64,000 nt of DNA from Aquificota bacterium (GTDB taxonomy: Bacteria; Aquificota; Aquificia; Aquificales; Aquificaceae). Positions 29,233 to 39,763 of the stretch are shown here, piece by piece. Both the position numbers and the translations under genes were made by a program. How positions within the stretch are numbered: the stretch's first letter is position 1; each line of letters begins with the position of its first letter. The DNA is taken from NCBI GenBank assembly GCA_030549905.1, contig JAUQQK010000001.1, positions 124,001 through 188,000 of the forward strand. The letters run 5' to 3'. Below the pieces are notes generated by a model, which saw only the letters and a program-made list of their open reading frames with translations, was not told the DNA's origin and did not search any database.

Positions 29233-32200
29233 ATGGGAGACATCAGCCGTAGAGACCTTTTAAAAGCAGGAATGCTAAGCCTTACAGCTTTATCAAGCCC
29301 AGCTTTTGCCCTCAGGGTTTTTGAACCTGTAGTGAAGGTAGAGAACCCCCTTGCTTACTATCCAAACAGGGACTGGGAGAGGCTATACAGGGACATATAT
29401 AAGGCTGAATCTACTTTCACCTTCCTGTGTGCTCCCAACGACACTCATAACTGCCTGCTTACCGCCTATGTTAAGAACGGCGTAATAACAAGGATAGAAC
29501 CAACTTACAAGTTTGGGGAGGCTACAGACATATACGGGCTTAAGGCTTCTCACAGATGGGACCCAAGATGCTGTAATAAGGGTCTTGCCCTCATGAGAAG
29601 GTTTTACGGAGACAGAAGAGTAAGGGGTCCAATGGTAAGGAAGGGTTTTTATGAGTGGTATAAGGCAGGCTTTCCAAGAGATCCAAAAACGGGCAAGCCT
29701 CCAGAGAAATACTTCCAGAGGGGTAAAGACAAGTTTATAAAGGTTACATGGGACGAGGTAGCTGACATAATAGCAAAGGCTTTAATAAACATAGCCACCA
29801 CATACAGCGGAGAGGAAGGAAGAAAAAGGCTTGAAGCTCAAGGGCATTATCCTAAGCCCATGCTTGATGCAATGGAAGGTGCAGGCACTAGGGTTTTAAA
29901 GTTCAGGGGTTCCATGCCCTTTCTTGCAGTTATAAGATACACATCTCCCTACAGGTTTGCCAACATGATGGCTTTGCTTGACAGCCATATAAGGGGTGTA
30001 GGTCCTGACAAGGCTTTAGGTGGAAGAGGCTGGGACAATTATGCCTTCCACACGGACCTGGCTCCCGGGCATCCAATGGTGTCCGGTCAGCAGAATGTGG
30101 AGTTTGACCTCTGTATGTTTGAACATTCAAAACTTTTAATCCTCTGGGGTATGAACCCCTTCACCACCAAGATGCCAGACTGCCACTGGCTAACAGAGGC
30201 AAGGATTAAAGGCTCAAAGGTAATCGTTATTTCTAATGACTATTCACCTACAGCAAGGTCTGCCGATGAGCTTATAGTGGTAAGAACAGGCACAGACACA
30301 GCCCTTGCCCTCTCCATAGCCTACGTGATAATGAAGGAAAAGCTCTATCAGGAAAGGTATGTAAAGAGCTTTACGGATATGCCTTTGCTTGTAAGGATGG
30401 ACAACGGTAAGGTTTTAAGGGCAAGGGATATAATACCAAACTACCAGCCAAAACCTCTTAAAAAGGCTGTAGTCTTTAAACCGGGTGAAACATTGCCTCC
30501 CTTCTTCAAACAGGACAAGCAATACATACCCGAGAAGATAAGAGTGGAGGATATGGACGACTTTGTGGTCTGGGACAAAAATGCCAACCAGCCCAAGGTT
30601 ATAACAAGGGACGATGTGGGAGAGGACTTCTGGAAGCTGGGCATTGACCCGGCTTTGGAGGGTAGCTACAGGGTAAAGACCGTTGACGGAAAGGAAGTGG
30701 AGGTAAAGCCCCTCTTTCAGGTTTACCTTGAGTTCTTTGAGAAAAACTACACGCCAAAGCAGGCGGAAATAATAACAGGCGTGCCTGCAAGAAAGATAGA
30801 GGAGCTTGCAAGGGAGATAGCAAGGCATCCAAGAAACATGAAACTGGCTCAGGGCATGGGAGTAAACCAATACCAGCATGCGGACCTAAAGGATAGAGCC
30901 ATGTATATGATATGTGCTTTAACAGACAACATCGGACACGCTACTGGAAATATAGGCTCTTATGCAGGCAACTTCAGGCTTGCTCTCTTTAACGGAGCAC
31001 CCCAGTACCTTGCGGAGGACCCCTTCAACATAGAGCTTGACCCCAGCAAACCCGCCAAGGTGAGGTTTTACTGGAGACCTGAGTCAGCCCATTACTATTC
31101 CCACGATGACCATCCCCAGTATATGGGCGAGCATCTCATAACAGGTAAAACCCATATGCCAACCCCCACGAAGTTTGTGTGGTTTGTAGATGCCAACTCA
31201 GCCCTTGGAAATGCCAAGTGGAAATACAACATAATCATGAACACGCTACCGAAGATAGAGTGTATAGTCACCAACGAATGGTGGTGGTCCCTAACCTGCG
31301 AATACTCGGACATAGTGCTTGGTGTAGATGCCTGGAATGAAAACAAGTACTGGGACATAGCTGGCTCTGTTACAAACCCCTTCGTTTATGTATGGCCTAA
31401 AACTGGACACAGAAGGTTTTTTGACACGAAGAACGATGCAGAGGCTTTTGCAATCGTTGCCAACAGGCTCACGGAGCTAACGGGTGATGATAGGTTCAGA
31501 AATTACTGGAAGTTTGTCATTGAAGGCAAGCAGGATGTGGTCTATGTGCAGAGGGTAATAAACGCCTCTTCTAATCTACGTGGCTATAAACTTGAAGAAA
31601 TTGCCAAGAAAGCTCACGAAGGTATCCCCTCCCTCATAATGACAAGAAGCTACCCCAAGTATGTGGGAGAAGACCAGACAAAAGAGAGTATGCCATGGTA
31701 CACAAAGAGCGGAAGGCTTGAGTTTTACAGAGAAGAGCAGGAATTTATAGATGCTGGTGAGAACTTGCCTGTCTATAGGGAACCCATAGATTCCACACAC
31801 CACGAGCCTAATGTAATTGTGGCAAAGCCACACCCCTTACTAAGACCTAAAAAACCAGAGGACTACGGCGTTAGCAGTAAGGAAGCACTGCTAAATACAG
31901 AATGGAGGCAGGCGAGAAATATTCTTATAGAACCGGAAAAACTACCCGGCACGAAGCACCCCCTCATGGCTACTTTTGGAGCCACACACATAGTGCATAC
32001 GCCCAAATACAGGCACGCAGCACACACTACCACAGGTGATACGGATGTGACCACCCTCCTTTTTGGACCCTTTGGCGACATATACAGGCATGATAAGAGA
32101 ATGCCCTTTATATCAGAAGCCTACATAGATATTAACCCGAAGGACCTTCAAAAGATGGGCATACAGGACGGAGATTATGTGTGGGTGGACGCTGACCCGC

Positions 32201-32694
32201 AGGATAGGCCCTTCATGGGATGGCAAAAGAGACCAGAAGACTACGAGGTAGGAAGGCTACTTTTGAGAGCGAGGGCTTCCAACAACACACCTCCGGGGTG
32301 TGCAAAGATATGGTTCAACATGTATGGCTCTTCCCATGGCACTGTAAGGGGCACAAAGGAAAGAAAAGATGGAATGGCAAAGAACCCAGACACCAATTAC
32401 CAGTCTCTGTATAGGAGGGGCAGTCATCAATCTGTCACGAGGGGCTGGTTTAAACCTACCCTCCAAACGGACAGCCTTATAAGGAAGAACCTTATGGGTC
32501 AGATAATAGGAAAAGGCTTTGAGCTTGATGTGCATGGTCTAATAGGTGCGCCAAGAGAGGGCTTTTGTAAGATAACAAAGGCGGAGGACGGTGGCATAGG
32601 TGGTAAGGGTGTGTGGAGACCTGTTAAGCTTGGTCTTAGACCCACCACCGCCAATGAGGCAATGAAAAAGTATCTGAAAGGAAAATTTGTTTAA
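29233..32694 (+). CDS. Tat-exported molybdopterin oxidoreductase catalytic subunit, DMSO reductase type II, Nxr/Nar-like
   Basis: 1153 aa; SRRDLLKAG Tat motif; N-terminal Fe-S region FLCAPNDTHNCLLTAYVKNGV...RCCNKG; NarG/NxrA-like length and order. Confidence 0.88.
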   Translation: MGDISRRDLLKAGMLSLTALSSPAFALRVFEPVVKVENPLAYYPNRDWERLYRDIYKAESTFTFLCAPNDTHNCLLTAYVKNGVITRIEPTYKFGEATDIYGLKASHRWDPRCCNKGLALMRRFYGDRRVRGPMVRKGFYEWYKAGFPRDPKTGKPPEKYFQRGKDKFIKVTWDEVADIIAKALINIATTYSGEEGRKRLEAQGHYPKPMLDAMEGAGTRVLKFRGSMPFLAVIRYTSPYRFANMMALLDSHIRGVGPDKALGGRGWDNYAFHTDLAPGHPMVSGQQNVEFDLCMFEHSKLLILWGMNPFTTKMPDCHWLTEARIKGSKVIVISNDYSPTARSADELIVVRTGTDTALALSIAYVIMKEKLYQERYVKSFTDMPLLVRMDNGKVLRARDIIPNYQPKPLKKAVVFKPGETLPPFFKQDKQYIPEKIRVEDMDDFVVWDKNANQPKVITRDDVGEDFWKLGIDPALEGSYRVKTVDGKEVEVKPLFQVYLEFFEKNYTPKQAEIITGVPARKIEELAREIARHPRNMKLAQGMGVNQYQHADLKDRAMYMICALTDNIGHATGNIGSYAGNFRLALFNGAPQYLAEDPFNIELDPSKPAKVRFYWRPESAHYYSHDDHPQYMGEHLITGKTHMPTPTKFVWFVDANSALGNAKWKYNIIMNTLPKIECIVTNEWWWSLTCEYSDIVLGVDAWNENKYWDIAGSVTNPFVYVWPKTGHRRFFDTKNDAEAFAIVANRLTELTGDDRFRNYWKFVIEGKQDVVYVQRVINASSNLRGYKLEEIAKKAHEGIPSLIMTRSYPKYVGEDQTKESMPWYTKSGRLEFYREEQEFIDAGENLPVYREPIDSTHHEPNVIVAKPHPLLRPKKPEDYGVSSKEALLNTEWRQARNILIEPEKLPGTKHPLMATFGATHIVHTPKYRHAAHTTTGDTDVTTLLFGPFGDIYRHDKRMPFISEAYIDINPKDLQKMGIQDGDYVWVDADPQDRPFMGWQKRPEDYEVGRLLLRARASNNTPPGCAKIWFNMYGSSHGTVRGTKERKDGMAKNPDTNYQSLYRRGSHQSVTRGWFKPTLQTDSLIRKNLMGQIIGKGFELDVHGLIGAPREGFCKITKAEDGGIGGKGVWRPVKLGLRPTTANEAMKKYLKGKFV

Positions 32695-32705
32695 GGAGGT
32701 GAGCC

Positions 32706-33815
32706 ATGGCTAAGGCGTATAACTGGCAACTTAAGAGGGAAGTGGAGTATCCCTACGAGCCCAAAAGACCAAAAAGGCAGTTTGCGGTTGTTATGGACCT
32801 GAACAAGTGCATAGCCTGTCAAACCTGCACGGTAGCCTGTAAGACCACATGGACGCCGGGAAGGGGTCAAGAATACATGCTCTGGAACAATGTGGAGACA
32901 AAGCCCTGGGGCTTTTACCCTACTGCCTGGGATGTGAAACTTCTTGAACTGCTTGAAGGCAATAAAAAGACGGTTTTTGATGCACCAGAAGGCGAAAGGG
33001 TGCTTGGCTGGAGACCTGAGGAGCTTGACTGGATGCACCCCAACATAGGTGAAGACGAGGTGAATGAGCCTGTAGATGTGGGCACCGTATTGGAAGGGCT
33101 ACCACATCCCATATGGATGTTCTACCTGCCAAGGATATGCAACCACTGCACATACCCAGCCTGCCTTGCAGCTTGTCCAAGACAAGCAATATACAAGAGG
33201 GAAGAGGACGGCATTGTCCTTGTAGACCCAGAAAGGTGTGAGGGTTATCAGGAGTGTATAAAAGCCTGCCCCTACAAGAAGGTAATGTTCAACTTTGTGG
33301 CAAGAATATCTCAAAAGTGTATAGGCTGTTTTCCAAGGGTGGAGGATGGTCTCCAGCCTCAGTGCGTAATAACCTGTATAGGGAAAATAAGGCTTATGGG
33401 TTTTATAAACCCGCCAGACAGGGCAAGACCGGAAAATCCCATAGATTTCCTTGTGCATATAAAGAAGGTAGCCCTACCCCTATACCCGCAGACGGGTATT
33501 GAACCAAATGTCTATTACATACCACCCATTAACGTGCCTCTTAGCTTTCTAAGGCAGATGTTTGGCGATGGTGCGGAGCATGCGGTTAAAACCTACATGG
33601 CTATGAGGGAGGGCAAAGAACCTGAGCTTCAGGCACTTTTACACCTTTTTGGCTCTACTCCAAGAATCCCCCACTCCTTTGCGGTAGAAAAGAACGAAGT
33701 TATAGCGTATGATGAAGGAGGAAAGGAGATAGTTAGAGTGCCTATCGTGGAGCCTATACAGTATAGACCTCACAAAGACCCAAGGCTTGAAGTGGTAAGG
33801 CAGGACATACCATGA
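32706..33815 (+). CDS. Molybdoenzyme Fe-S (beta) subunit, NxrB/NarH-like
   Basis: CIACQTCTVACKTTW, CNHCTYPACLAACP, CEGYQECIKACPYKK, CIGCFPR; 'YNWQLKREVEYPYEPKRPKRQFAVVMDLNKC'. Confidence 0.92.
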   Translation: MAKAYNWQLKREVEYPYEPKRPKRQFAVVMDLNKCIACQTCTVACKTTWTPGRGQEYMLWNNVETKPWGFYPTAWDVKLLELLEGNKKTVFDAPEGERVLGWRPEELDWMHPNIGEDEVNEPVDVGTVLEGLPHPIWMFYLPRICNHCTYPACLAACPRQAIYKREEDGIVLVDPERCEGYQECIKACPYKKVMFNFVARISQKCIGCFPRVEDGLQPQCVITCIGKIRLMGFINPPDRARPENPIDFLVHIKKVALPLYPQTGIEPNVYYIPPINVPLSFLRQMFGDGAEHAVKTYMAMREGKEPELQALLHLFGSTPRIPHSFAVEKNEVIAYDEGGKEIVRVPIVEPIQYRPHKDPRLEVVRQDIP

Positions 33816-33826
33816 GGAGGTGAGCC

Positions 33827-34663
33827 ATGAGATACACAGGACTTTTAACCTTAGGGCTTGCCCTTGCGGGCATTTCCTTTTCGCAGGAACTTGTTTGTAA
33901 AAGAGCTGGTAGCGTGCCCCTTGACCCCTTTGACAGGGCATGGGGCAGTACCAAAGCCCTCGAAGTAGCTCTTAGCGGTCAGGCGGTGACAACACCGATG
34001 GAGCTAAAGCCTTCCGTTTCAAAGCTCTCCGTAAAATGCCTTAACGATGGAAAAAACATAGCCTTTCTTATAGTCTGGGAAGACCGCACAGAGGATAGGT
34101 TCCATCTTATAAGCACCTTTTCCGATGCGGTAGCCGTGCAGATACCCTACAAACCCACTCCTGATGTGCCGGTAACTATGGGAGATAAAGGTCAGAGGGT
34201 TTTGATACTGCACTGGTCAGCCTTCAGGCAGGAAAACATAGAAAGGGGATACTCCGACACCGCAAAAGTCTATCCCAACTATGCCTACGACTGGTATCCT
34301 CATGCGGAAGCACCTTACAAGTATCCAGAAAACTGGGCAAACCAGTATGCCCTCAACTACATAGGCGGTGAAAAGGTCTTTAGAAAGAATACCTTTAGAA
34401 CACCCGTGCGTGAGGTGGTGGCGGAAGGCTACGGCTCCTCCACATGGAAGGATATACAGGGAGCGGAAGGTAAAGGAGTTTACAGGAACGGCAAGTGGCA
34501 TGTGGTTATAAAGAGAGCCTTCGTAGAGGAAAACACATCAAACCCCGAGTGGGGACCCGGAAAGGAAACTTTTGTCAGCTTCGCAGTGTGGGACGGCTCT
34601 AACGGTGAGGTGGGGGCAAGGAAAGCCCTAAGCTACTCATGGATAAAGCTTAAGGTGGAATGA
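33827..34663 (+). CDS. Molybdoenzyme heme-binding (gamma) subunit, ethylbenzene dehydrogenase-gamma/NxrC-like
   Basis: Signal peptide; VPLDPFDRAWGSTKALEVALSGQ, ISTFSDAVAVQIPY, WHVVIKRAF; follows the beta subunit. Confidence 0.8.
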   Translation: MRYTGLLTLGLALAGISFSQELVCKRAGSVPLDPFDRAWGSTKALEVALSGQAVTTPMELKPSVSKLSVKCLNDGKNIAFLIVWEDRTEDRFHLISTFSDAVAVQIPYKPTPDVPVTMGDKGQRVLILHWSAFRQENIERGYSDTAKVYPNYAYDWYPHAEAPYKYPENWANQYALNYIGGEKVFRKNTFRTPVREVVAEGYGSSTWKDIQGAEGKGVYRNGKWHVVIKRAFVEENTSNPEWGPGKETFVSFAVWDGSNGEVGARKALSYSWIKLKVE

Positions 34664-34664
34664 G

Positions 34665-35378
34665 ATGGAACTCTACAGAGCTTTTATTTACAGATTTTTA
34701 TCGGTAGCCTTTGACGAGCCAACAGAAGAGAGCCTTGAAGCCTTGAGGGGAGGTCTTGATGACCTCTCCCTTTGCCTTTCAAAGATAGGTATGGATTTTG
34801 ATGTGAAAAAACTGGAAAGGCTTTTAGAGACCTTCAGGGAGGAGGAAAACCTGCTTGAGCTTAAAGGTGAATGGAATGCACTCCTTGGTGTCGGACTTAA
34901 AGCTCCCATGTGGGAAACCGCCTATGAGATTGAAAAGGCGGGAAGGAAGTCTCATGAGCTTTCAGATATTGAGGGCTTTTACAGAGCCTTCGGCTTTGAG
35001 GTAAAGCAGGGCTACGAACCAGACGGGCTTATAGCACAGCTCGAATTTTTAGCCCTCCTGCTTTTAAAGATAAACTATGCAAAGGATATGGGTCTTAAAG
35101 AGGAAGAGAAATTAACGGAAAAGGCTTACAGAGACTTTTTCAGAGACCATCTGGGAAGGTGGTACAGGCTTTTCTGCGAGCTTATTAATGAGTATGCGGA
35201 AGTGGAATACTATAAGGTGCTTGGGCAACTTTTCTTTTCTTTCCTTGAGCTGGAAAGAAAGGAGGTGCCAGATATAGTGGATATAGAGAGGTATGTGATG
35301 GAAACTCTTCAAGGCTCAAGCTGGGAATGTGGTATCACTGGAAGAAGACCCCTCAATCCAGAAGCTCCAGAGCCTTAG
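34665..35378 (+). CDS. TorD/NarJ-like molybdoenzyme chaperone
   Basis: YRAFIYRFLSVAFDEPTEESLEAL, LEFLALLLLKINYAKD, FFRDHLGRWYRLFCELINEYAEVEYY. Confidence 0.82.
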   Translation: MELYRAFIYRFLSVAFDEPTEESLEALRGGLDDLSLCLSKIGMDFDVKKLERLLETFREEENLLELKGEWNALLGVGLKAPMWETAYEIEKAGRKSHELSDIEGFYRAFGFEVKQGYEPDGLIAQLEFLALLLLKINYAKDMGLKEEEKLTEKAYRDFFRDHLGRWYRLFCELINEYAEVEYYKVLGQLFFSFLELERKEVPDIVDIERYVMETLQGSSWECGITGRRPLNPEAPEP

Positions 35379-36729
35379 AGAGGACCTCTTCCACCTCCCT
35401 CTGAGAGGGCATTTCCGCATAAACCCTTATTAGAGGCTCTGTGCCGGAGGCTCTCATGAGAAGCCAGCCATCTCCTTCAAAGACCAGCTTGAGACCATCA
35501 AGGGTGTTTACCCTTACCACTTTGTAGTTTCCGAGCCTCTCTGGCGGGTTGCTCATAAGCTCTCTGAGTTTTTGCTTTTTATCTTCCTGCGCATGAAGGT
35601 CTATCCTCTTATAATGGGCTTCTCCGTACCTTTTGAAAAGCTCCCTTATAACCTCCGAAAGGGGTTTGTCTATTAGAAGCAAAAGCTCAAGTATCATGAG
35701 ACCAGAGAAGAGCCCATCCCTTTCAGGAAGGAAATGGACTATTCCATAGCCTCCGCTTTCCTCTCCACCGAATATTACCTTTTCTTTGAGTATGAGCTCA
35801 TTTATGTTTTTAAAGCCCACCGCCACTTCCCTCAGCTCCACCCCTTCATCTTTGCATATCCTGTCCGCAAGGTAGGTAGTAGATACGGTCTTTACCACTA
35901 TACCATCTTTCAAACCTTTGTTTTTCAGAAGATGGTATAAAAGCAAAGCATATATAAGCTGGCTGTTTACAAAATCCCCTTTTTCATCCACAAGGGCTAT
36001 CCTGTCTCCGTCGCCGTCGTTGGCTATGCCCAGGTCTGCACCAAGAGCCTTCACCTTTTGCATGAGTATATGAAGGTGCTTTTCAACAGGCTCTGGTGCA
36101 TGCCCACCAAATAGAGGGTCCCTGTAGCTCCTTATAGCATGAACTGTAGCCTTACTGCCCGAAAGCACATGCTCGTAAGTGCCCGCAGAAGAACCATACA
36201 TGGCATCGTGCACAAGAAGAAGCTCCTTATGAGATAAAAGCTCCATGTTTATGTGGCTCTTTACCCCCCTCATATACTCTCCCCATATGTTTATATACTC
36301 AGGCTCATACTTCTCGGGCTTTATATCCCTCACTTCCTTCAGCCTTTCCTCTACTCTTGCTATAAAGTCCGGCGTGGCGGAGCCACCAAAGGAGTCCTTT
36401 ATCTTATAGCCGTTGTACTCGGGCGGGTTATGAGAGGCTGTTATCATAACACCGTTGTCAAAATTCATGTATTTGACCGCATAAGAAACCATGGGCGTGG
36501 TGCAGGCTTTGTTGGTAAGCAGGGCATAAAAGCCAAGGGTTCTGAAGACCCTGTAGACTTCTAAAGCAAAGGCTTCAGACATGAAGCGGTGGTCGTAGCC
36601 TATTATGACCCTGTTTTTTCCCTGCTCCTCAAGCACCATGGCATGGGCATAGGCTACTTTCCTGACGTTTTCAAAGGTAAAGGTGTCTCCTATAATAGCC
36701 CTCCATCCATCAGTGCCGAACTTAACCAT
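35353..36729 (-). CDS. Phosphoglucomutase/phosphomannomutase
   Basis: FGTDGWRAIIG, GVMITASHNPPEYNGYKI, DLGIANDGDGDRIALVDEKG, GGEESGGYG, RASGTEPLIRVY. Confidence 0.95.
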   Translation of the reverse strand: MVKFGTDGWRAIIGDTFTFENVRKVAYAHAMVLEEQGKNRVIIGYDHRFMSEAFALEVYRVFRTLGFYALLTNKACTTPMVSYAVKYMNFDNGVMITASHNPPEYNGYKIKDSFGGSATPDFIARVEERLKEVRDIKPEKYEPEYINIWGEYMRGVKSHINMELLSHKELLLVHDAMYGSSAGTYEHVLSGSKATVHAIRSYRDPLFGGHAPEPVEKHLHILMQKVKALGADLGIANDGDGDRIALVDEKGDFVNSQLIYALLLYHLLKNKGLKDGIVVKTVSTTYLADRICKDEGVELREVAVGFKNINELILKEKVIFGGEESGGYGIVHFLPERDGLFSGLMILELLLLIDKPLSEVIRELFKRYGEAHYKRIDLHAQEDKKQKLRELMSNPPERLGNYKVVRVNTLDGLKLVFEGDGWLLMRASGTEPLIRVYAEMPSQREVEEVLSKALELLD

Positions 36730-36792
36730 AAGTTCCCCTCTTTAAACATTTTAAGCCTTCTTACAAAGCTTATGCTATATTTATCTTTGTTA

Positions 36793-37890
36793 ATGATACC
36801 ACAAGAGCTTTTGAAGGAAGCCCTACGGAGAAACAGGCTAAAGAGCGAAGCCTTTGAGGGTTTTGAATACATAAGGTTTACAGACGACTTTAAGGAGGTA
36901 CCAAGAGGCACGGCAATATTTAAGGATTTTGTAGTCTGGGGCTATCCGCATATAGGAAGGATATTCCAGCTCAGCACGGGCATAAAAGAGCAGTTTTCAG
37001 CTCCCTTCTGGGTGGAGGAGAAGGTGGATGGCTACAATGTAAGGATATTCCAGCAGGAGGGAAAGGTATATGCCCTTACAAGGGGGGGCTATGTATGCCC
37101 CTTTACCACCGACAGGATTGAAGACTTCATAAACCTTAAGTTCTTTGAAGACAACCCGGACCTGGTGCTATGTGCGGAGGTGGCGGGTCCAGAAAACCCA
37201 TATGTGGAGGAAAGCCCGCCCCATGTGAAGGAAGACATAAGGTTTTTCGTCTTTGACATTATGGAAAAGAACGGACAGAGGTTTCTACCTTACAGAGAAA
37301 AGCTAAAGCTCATTGAAAAATACGCACTTCCCAGCGTGGAAAGTTTTGGGCTTTATAGGAAGGAAAACCTTGATGAATTAAAGGCACTTCTGAGAAGACT
37401 TAACGAGGAAAAGAAGGAGGGTGTGGTGCTAAAAGAAGACTCGGAAAGGGACAAAAGGGTCAAATACATAACAAGCTATGCCAACCTCAACGATATAAGA
37501 ATTACCTCTCTAAACATGCTCGGACTTCCTGCGGACTACTATACAAACAGGCTTTTAAGACTTGCCCTCTTTATTGAAGAGGAAGGACTTGAAAAGAAAA
37601 AGGAGCTATATGAAGAGCTTGGAAGAGCCTTTCTGGAGGGTCTTTTTGATGCCTGCAGGCTATCAAGGGAGGAGGGTAAAGTCTACAGGGTTTTCCGCTG
37701 TAGGTTTAAAAGGAGGGAAAGGGCTTTGATGTTCATAGAGCAGTTGAAACACGCCTCCGTTCATATACAGGTCATTGAAAGGAGGCTGGAGCGAGTTGGA
37801 GAATACTGGCTCCTTGAGTTTGAAAAGGTCTTTTTAAACATGACGGGGCTTTTGGGGCATGTGCTGTCTGGAGGCTCTATAATAGATTAA
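36793..37890 (+). CDS. ATP-dependent RNA ligase, Pab1020/Rnl3 type
   Basis: 365 aa from ATG 36793; nucleotidyltransferase motif [55 protein letters not shown]. Confidence 0.88.
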   Translation: MIPQELLKEALRRNRLKSEAFEGFEYIRFTDDFKEVPRGTAIFKDFVVWGYPHIGRIFQLSTGIKEQFSAPFWVEEKVDGYNVRIFQQEGKVYALTRGGYVCPFTTDRIEDFINLKFFEDNPDLVLCAEVAGPENPYVEESPPHVKEDIRFFVFDIMEKNGQRFLPYREKLKLIEKYALPSVESFGLYRKENLDELKALLRRLNEEKKEGVVLKEDSERDKRVKYITSYANLNDIRITSLNMLGLPADYYTNRLLRLALFIEEEGLEKKKELYEELGRAFLEGLFDACRLSREEGKVYRVFRCRFKRRERALMFIEQLKHASVHIQVIERRLERVGEYWLLEFEKVFLNMTGLLGHVLSGGSIID

Positions 37891-38468
37891 GTTTTCATAG
37901 TCAGGCTTTCTAATATGAACCTGAAGCCCTTCGGGTCTATCAGCTTTATACCCACCTTGTCCGCCCAATCCCTTAGCCCCTCATCGCCAGAAACCAGTAT
38001 GCCGTCCAGCTCGTAAGCAAGCAAAAGCACATCAAGGTCTTCCTTACTGTCTATTATGCCTGTCCTCAGGGCTTCCCTGTATTTCTCCCTCAGTTTGTTT
38101 ATGAGCCTTCCTACATCTTCTTCCGTGAGCCTTCCTGCCTCTTTTGTGTGCTCCTCCGCTATACGAAGCCCCTTGTTTATCCTGTATCTCACTTCTTCAA
38201 TAAACTCATAAAGGAACTCCGCCGGCACCATAAGGTTAAACCTTCTTGGAGACCTGATTCTGACTACCAACTCAAACCTTGGCTTTAGAGAACCCAGCTC
38301 CACCATCTTGTTGAACTCTTCATATACAGATGTGGGCATGTAAAACTGAGCCCTGCTGTGGCTTGCAAGGGTTATAAAGTCCTCTATGGCTCCAAGCTGG
38401 TCCTTCTCAAATTGACTGTACATATCTGGGTTCGTAAAAAGGCTCGTGTCAAGAACGAATATGTCCAT
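37887..38468 (-). CDS. PIN-domain 'RNA ligase partner' protein
   Basis: [61 protein letters not shown]; adjacent to the RNA ligase. Confidence 0.85.
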   Translation of the reverse strand: MDIFVLDTSLFTNPDMYSQFEKDQLGAIEDFITLASHSRAQFYMPTSVYEEFNKMVELGSLKPRFELVVRIRSPRRFNLMVPAEFLYEFIEEVRYRINKGLRIAEEHTKEAGRLTEEDVGRLINKLREKYREALRTGIIDSKEDLDVLLLAYELDGILVSGDEGLRDWADKVGIKLIDPKGFRFILESLTMKT

Positions 38469-39276
38469 GTATATATCTTACAACAGCACATTTGACCACT
38501 TCATAGGGAACTTCTAAACCCGTCCATATGCGAAAACTTTCCATGCCCTGATACAACAGCATATCAAGACCATCCTTGTAGGCACAGCCCTTCCTTCTGG
38601 CAGACCTAAGGAGGGGCGTATCTTTGTAGATGAGGTCAAAGACACTGTGCCTTTCATTTAAAAGCTCATAGTTAAAGAGGGGCGGGTCATCTTCCTTTAG
38701 TCCTGAAGATGTAGAATTCACTATAAGCTGCACCCTATCAAGGACTTCCTCCGGTTTTTGAACCACCTGAAAACCAAACTCCTCCGCCAGCCTCTCAGCC
38801 CTCTCAAGAGTCCTGTTCCACACATATACCCTTGCCCCTTCTTTTTTGAGGGCGTAAGCCACAGCCCTTGCAGACCCTCCTGCACCAAGAAGCAGAACCT
38901 CCCTGCTTCTAATTTCAGGCATCAGCTGGCTAAGAGCCTTCAAAAAGCCTATCCAGTCCGTGTTGTAAGCATAGACACCTTCCTCTGTAAATTTGAGTGT
39001 ATTGGCAGAGCCTATGGCTTTTGCATGCTCGTCTGGAAAGTCAGAAAGCTCAAGGGCTCTTTCCTTGTGGGGCAGGGTTATGTTAAGACCCCTCACGCCT
39101 ATAACTTTGAAGCCCTTAAGGGCGGTTTCAAAGTCCTCTGGCTTTACCTCAAAGGGCACATAAACGGCATTTAGGTTAAAAAACTCAAAGGCTGAGTTTT
39201 GAAAAATTGGTGATAGAGAATGCTTTACGGGGTATCCCACAATGCCGTAAACATGGCTCTCGCCGTTTATGGTCAT
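38449..39276 (-). CDS. aroE: Shikimate dehydrogenase
   Basis: [67 protein letters not shown]. Confidence 0.95.
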   Translation of the reverse strand: MTINGESHVYGIVGYPVKHSLSPIFQNSAFEFFNLNAVYVPFEVKPEDFETALKGFKVIGVRGLNITLPHKERALELSDFPDEHAKAIGSANTLKFTEEGVYAYNTDWIGFLKALSQLMPEIRSREVLLLGAGGSARAVAYALKKEGARVYVWNRTLERAERLAEEFGFQVVQKPEEVLDRVQLIVNSTSSGLKEDDPPLFNYELLNERHSVFDLIYKDTPLLRSARRKGCAYKDGLDMLLYQGMESFRIWTGLEVPYEVVKCAVVRYIHGHIRS

Positions 39277-39524
39277 CCTATATGATATTTGGGCTGGAGT
39301 ATCTCCACCTTTTTGACCCAGCTAAGATTACCCTTAATAGCCATATCCACCACGTTTTTGACGCTCACATCCACTATGGGACATTCGGTGCATCCACCCT
39401 CAAACTGAAGATACACCTCACCCTCTCTGATATCCACCACCTTAAGGTTTCCATGATGTTCCTTAAGGGCTGGTCTTATCTTTTCAAGTATCTCTTCCAC
39501 CTCTTTAAGCTCTTTTTCTTCCAT
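39273..39524 (-). CDS. NifU C-terminal domain (Nfu-like) protein
   Basis: IRPALKEHHGNLKVVDIREGEVYLQFEGGCTECPIVDVSVKNVV. Confidence 0.88.
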   Translation of the reverse strand: MEEKELKEVEEILEKIRPALKEHHGNLKVVDIREGEVYLQFEGGCTECPIVDVSVKNVVDMAIKGNLSWVKKVEILQPKYHIG

Positions 39525-39526
39525 GA

Positions 39527-39763
39527 CTAATCCTCCGTATCTCTGTATAAATCTTGTATCTCCTGCCAGAGATTTCCCTGAGCTTCATCATCAAGGTCCA
39601 TCAGCTTGCAAAAACCCTTAAGAGTTAGCTTGTCCACCACCACATCCTCTATGTCTTCTTCTACAAACTTGGAATAGCCGTATCTCATAAGCACCTCCTT
39701 TGCGGAGGGAAGTATCTGGATAAGCTCTGAAAGCCTTATGTCAAAGGTAAGCCTTTCCCTCAT
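39527..39763 (-). CDS. DUF1858-like small protein
   Basis: LSELIQILPSAKEVLMRYGYSKFVEEDIEDVVVDKLTLKGFCKLMDLD. Confidence 0.65.
   Translation of the reverse strand: MRERLTFDIRLSELIQILPSAKEVLMRYGYSKFVEEDIEDVVVDKLTLKGFCKLMDLDDEAQGNLWQEIQDLYRDTED

Noticed and set aside
30415-30879. 154-aa minus-strand ORF
   Set aside because: Antisense to the molybdoenzyme alpha subunit; Cys/Tyr/Leu-rich shadow frame
36589-36792. N-terminal extension of the RNA ligase ORF
   Set aside because: Antisense to phosphoglucomutase; ligase homology begins near ATG 36793
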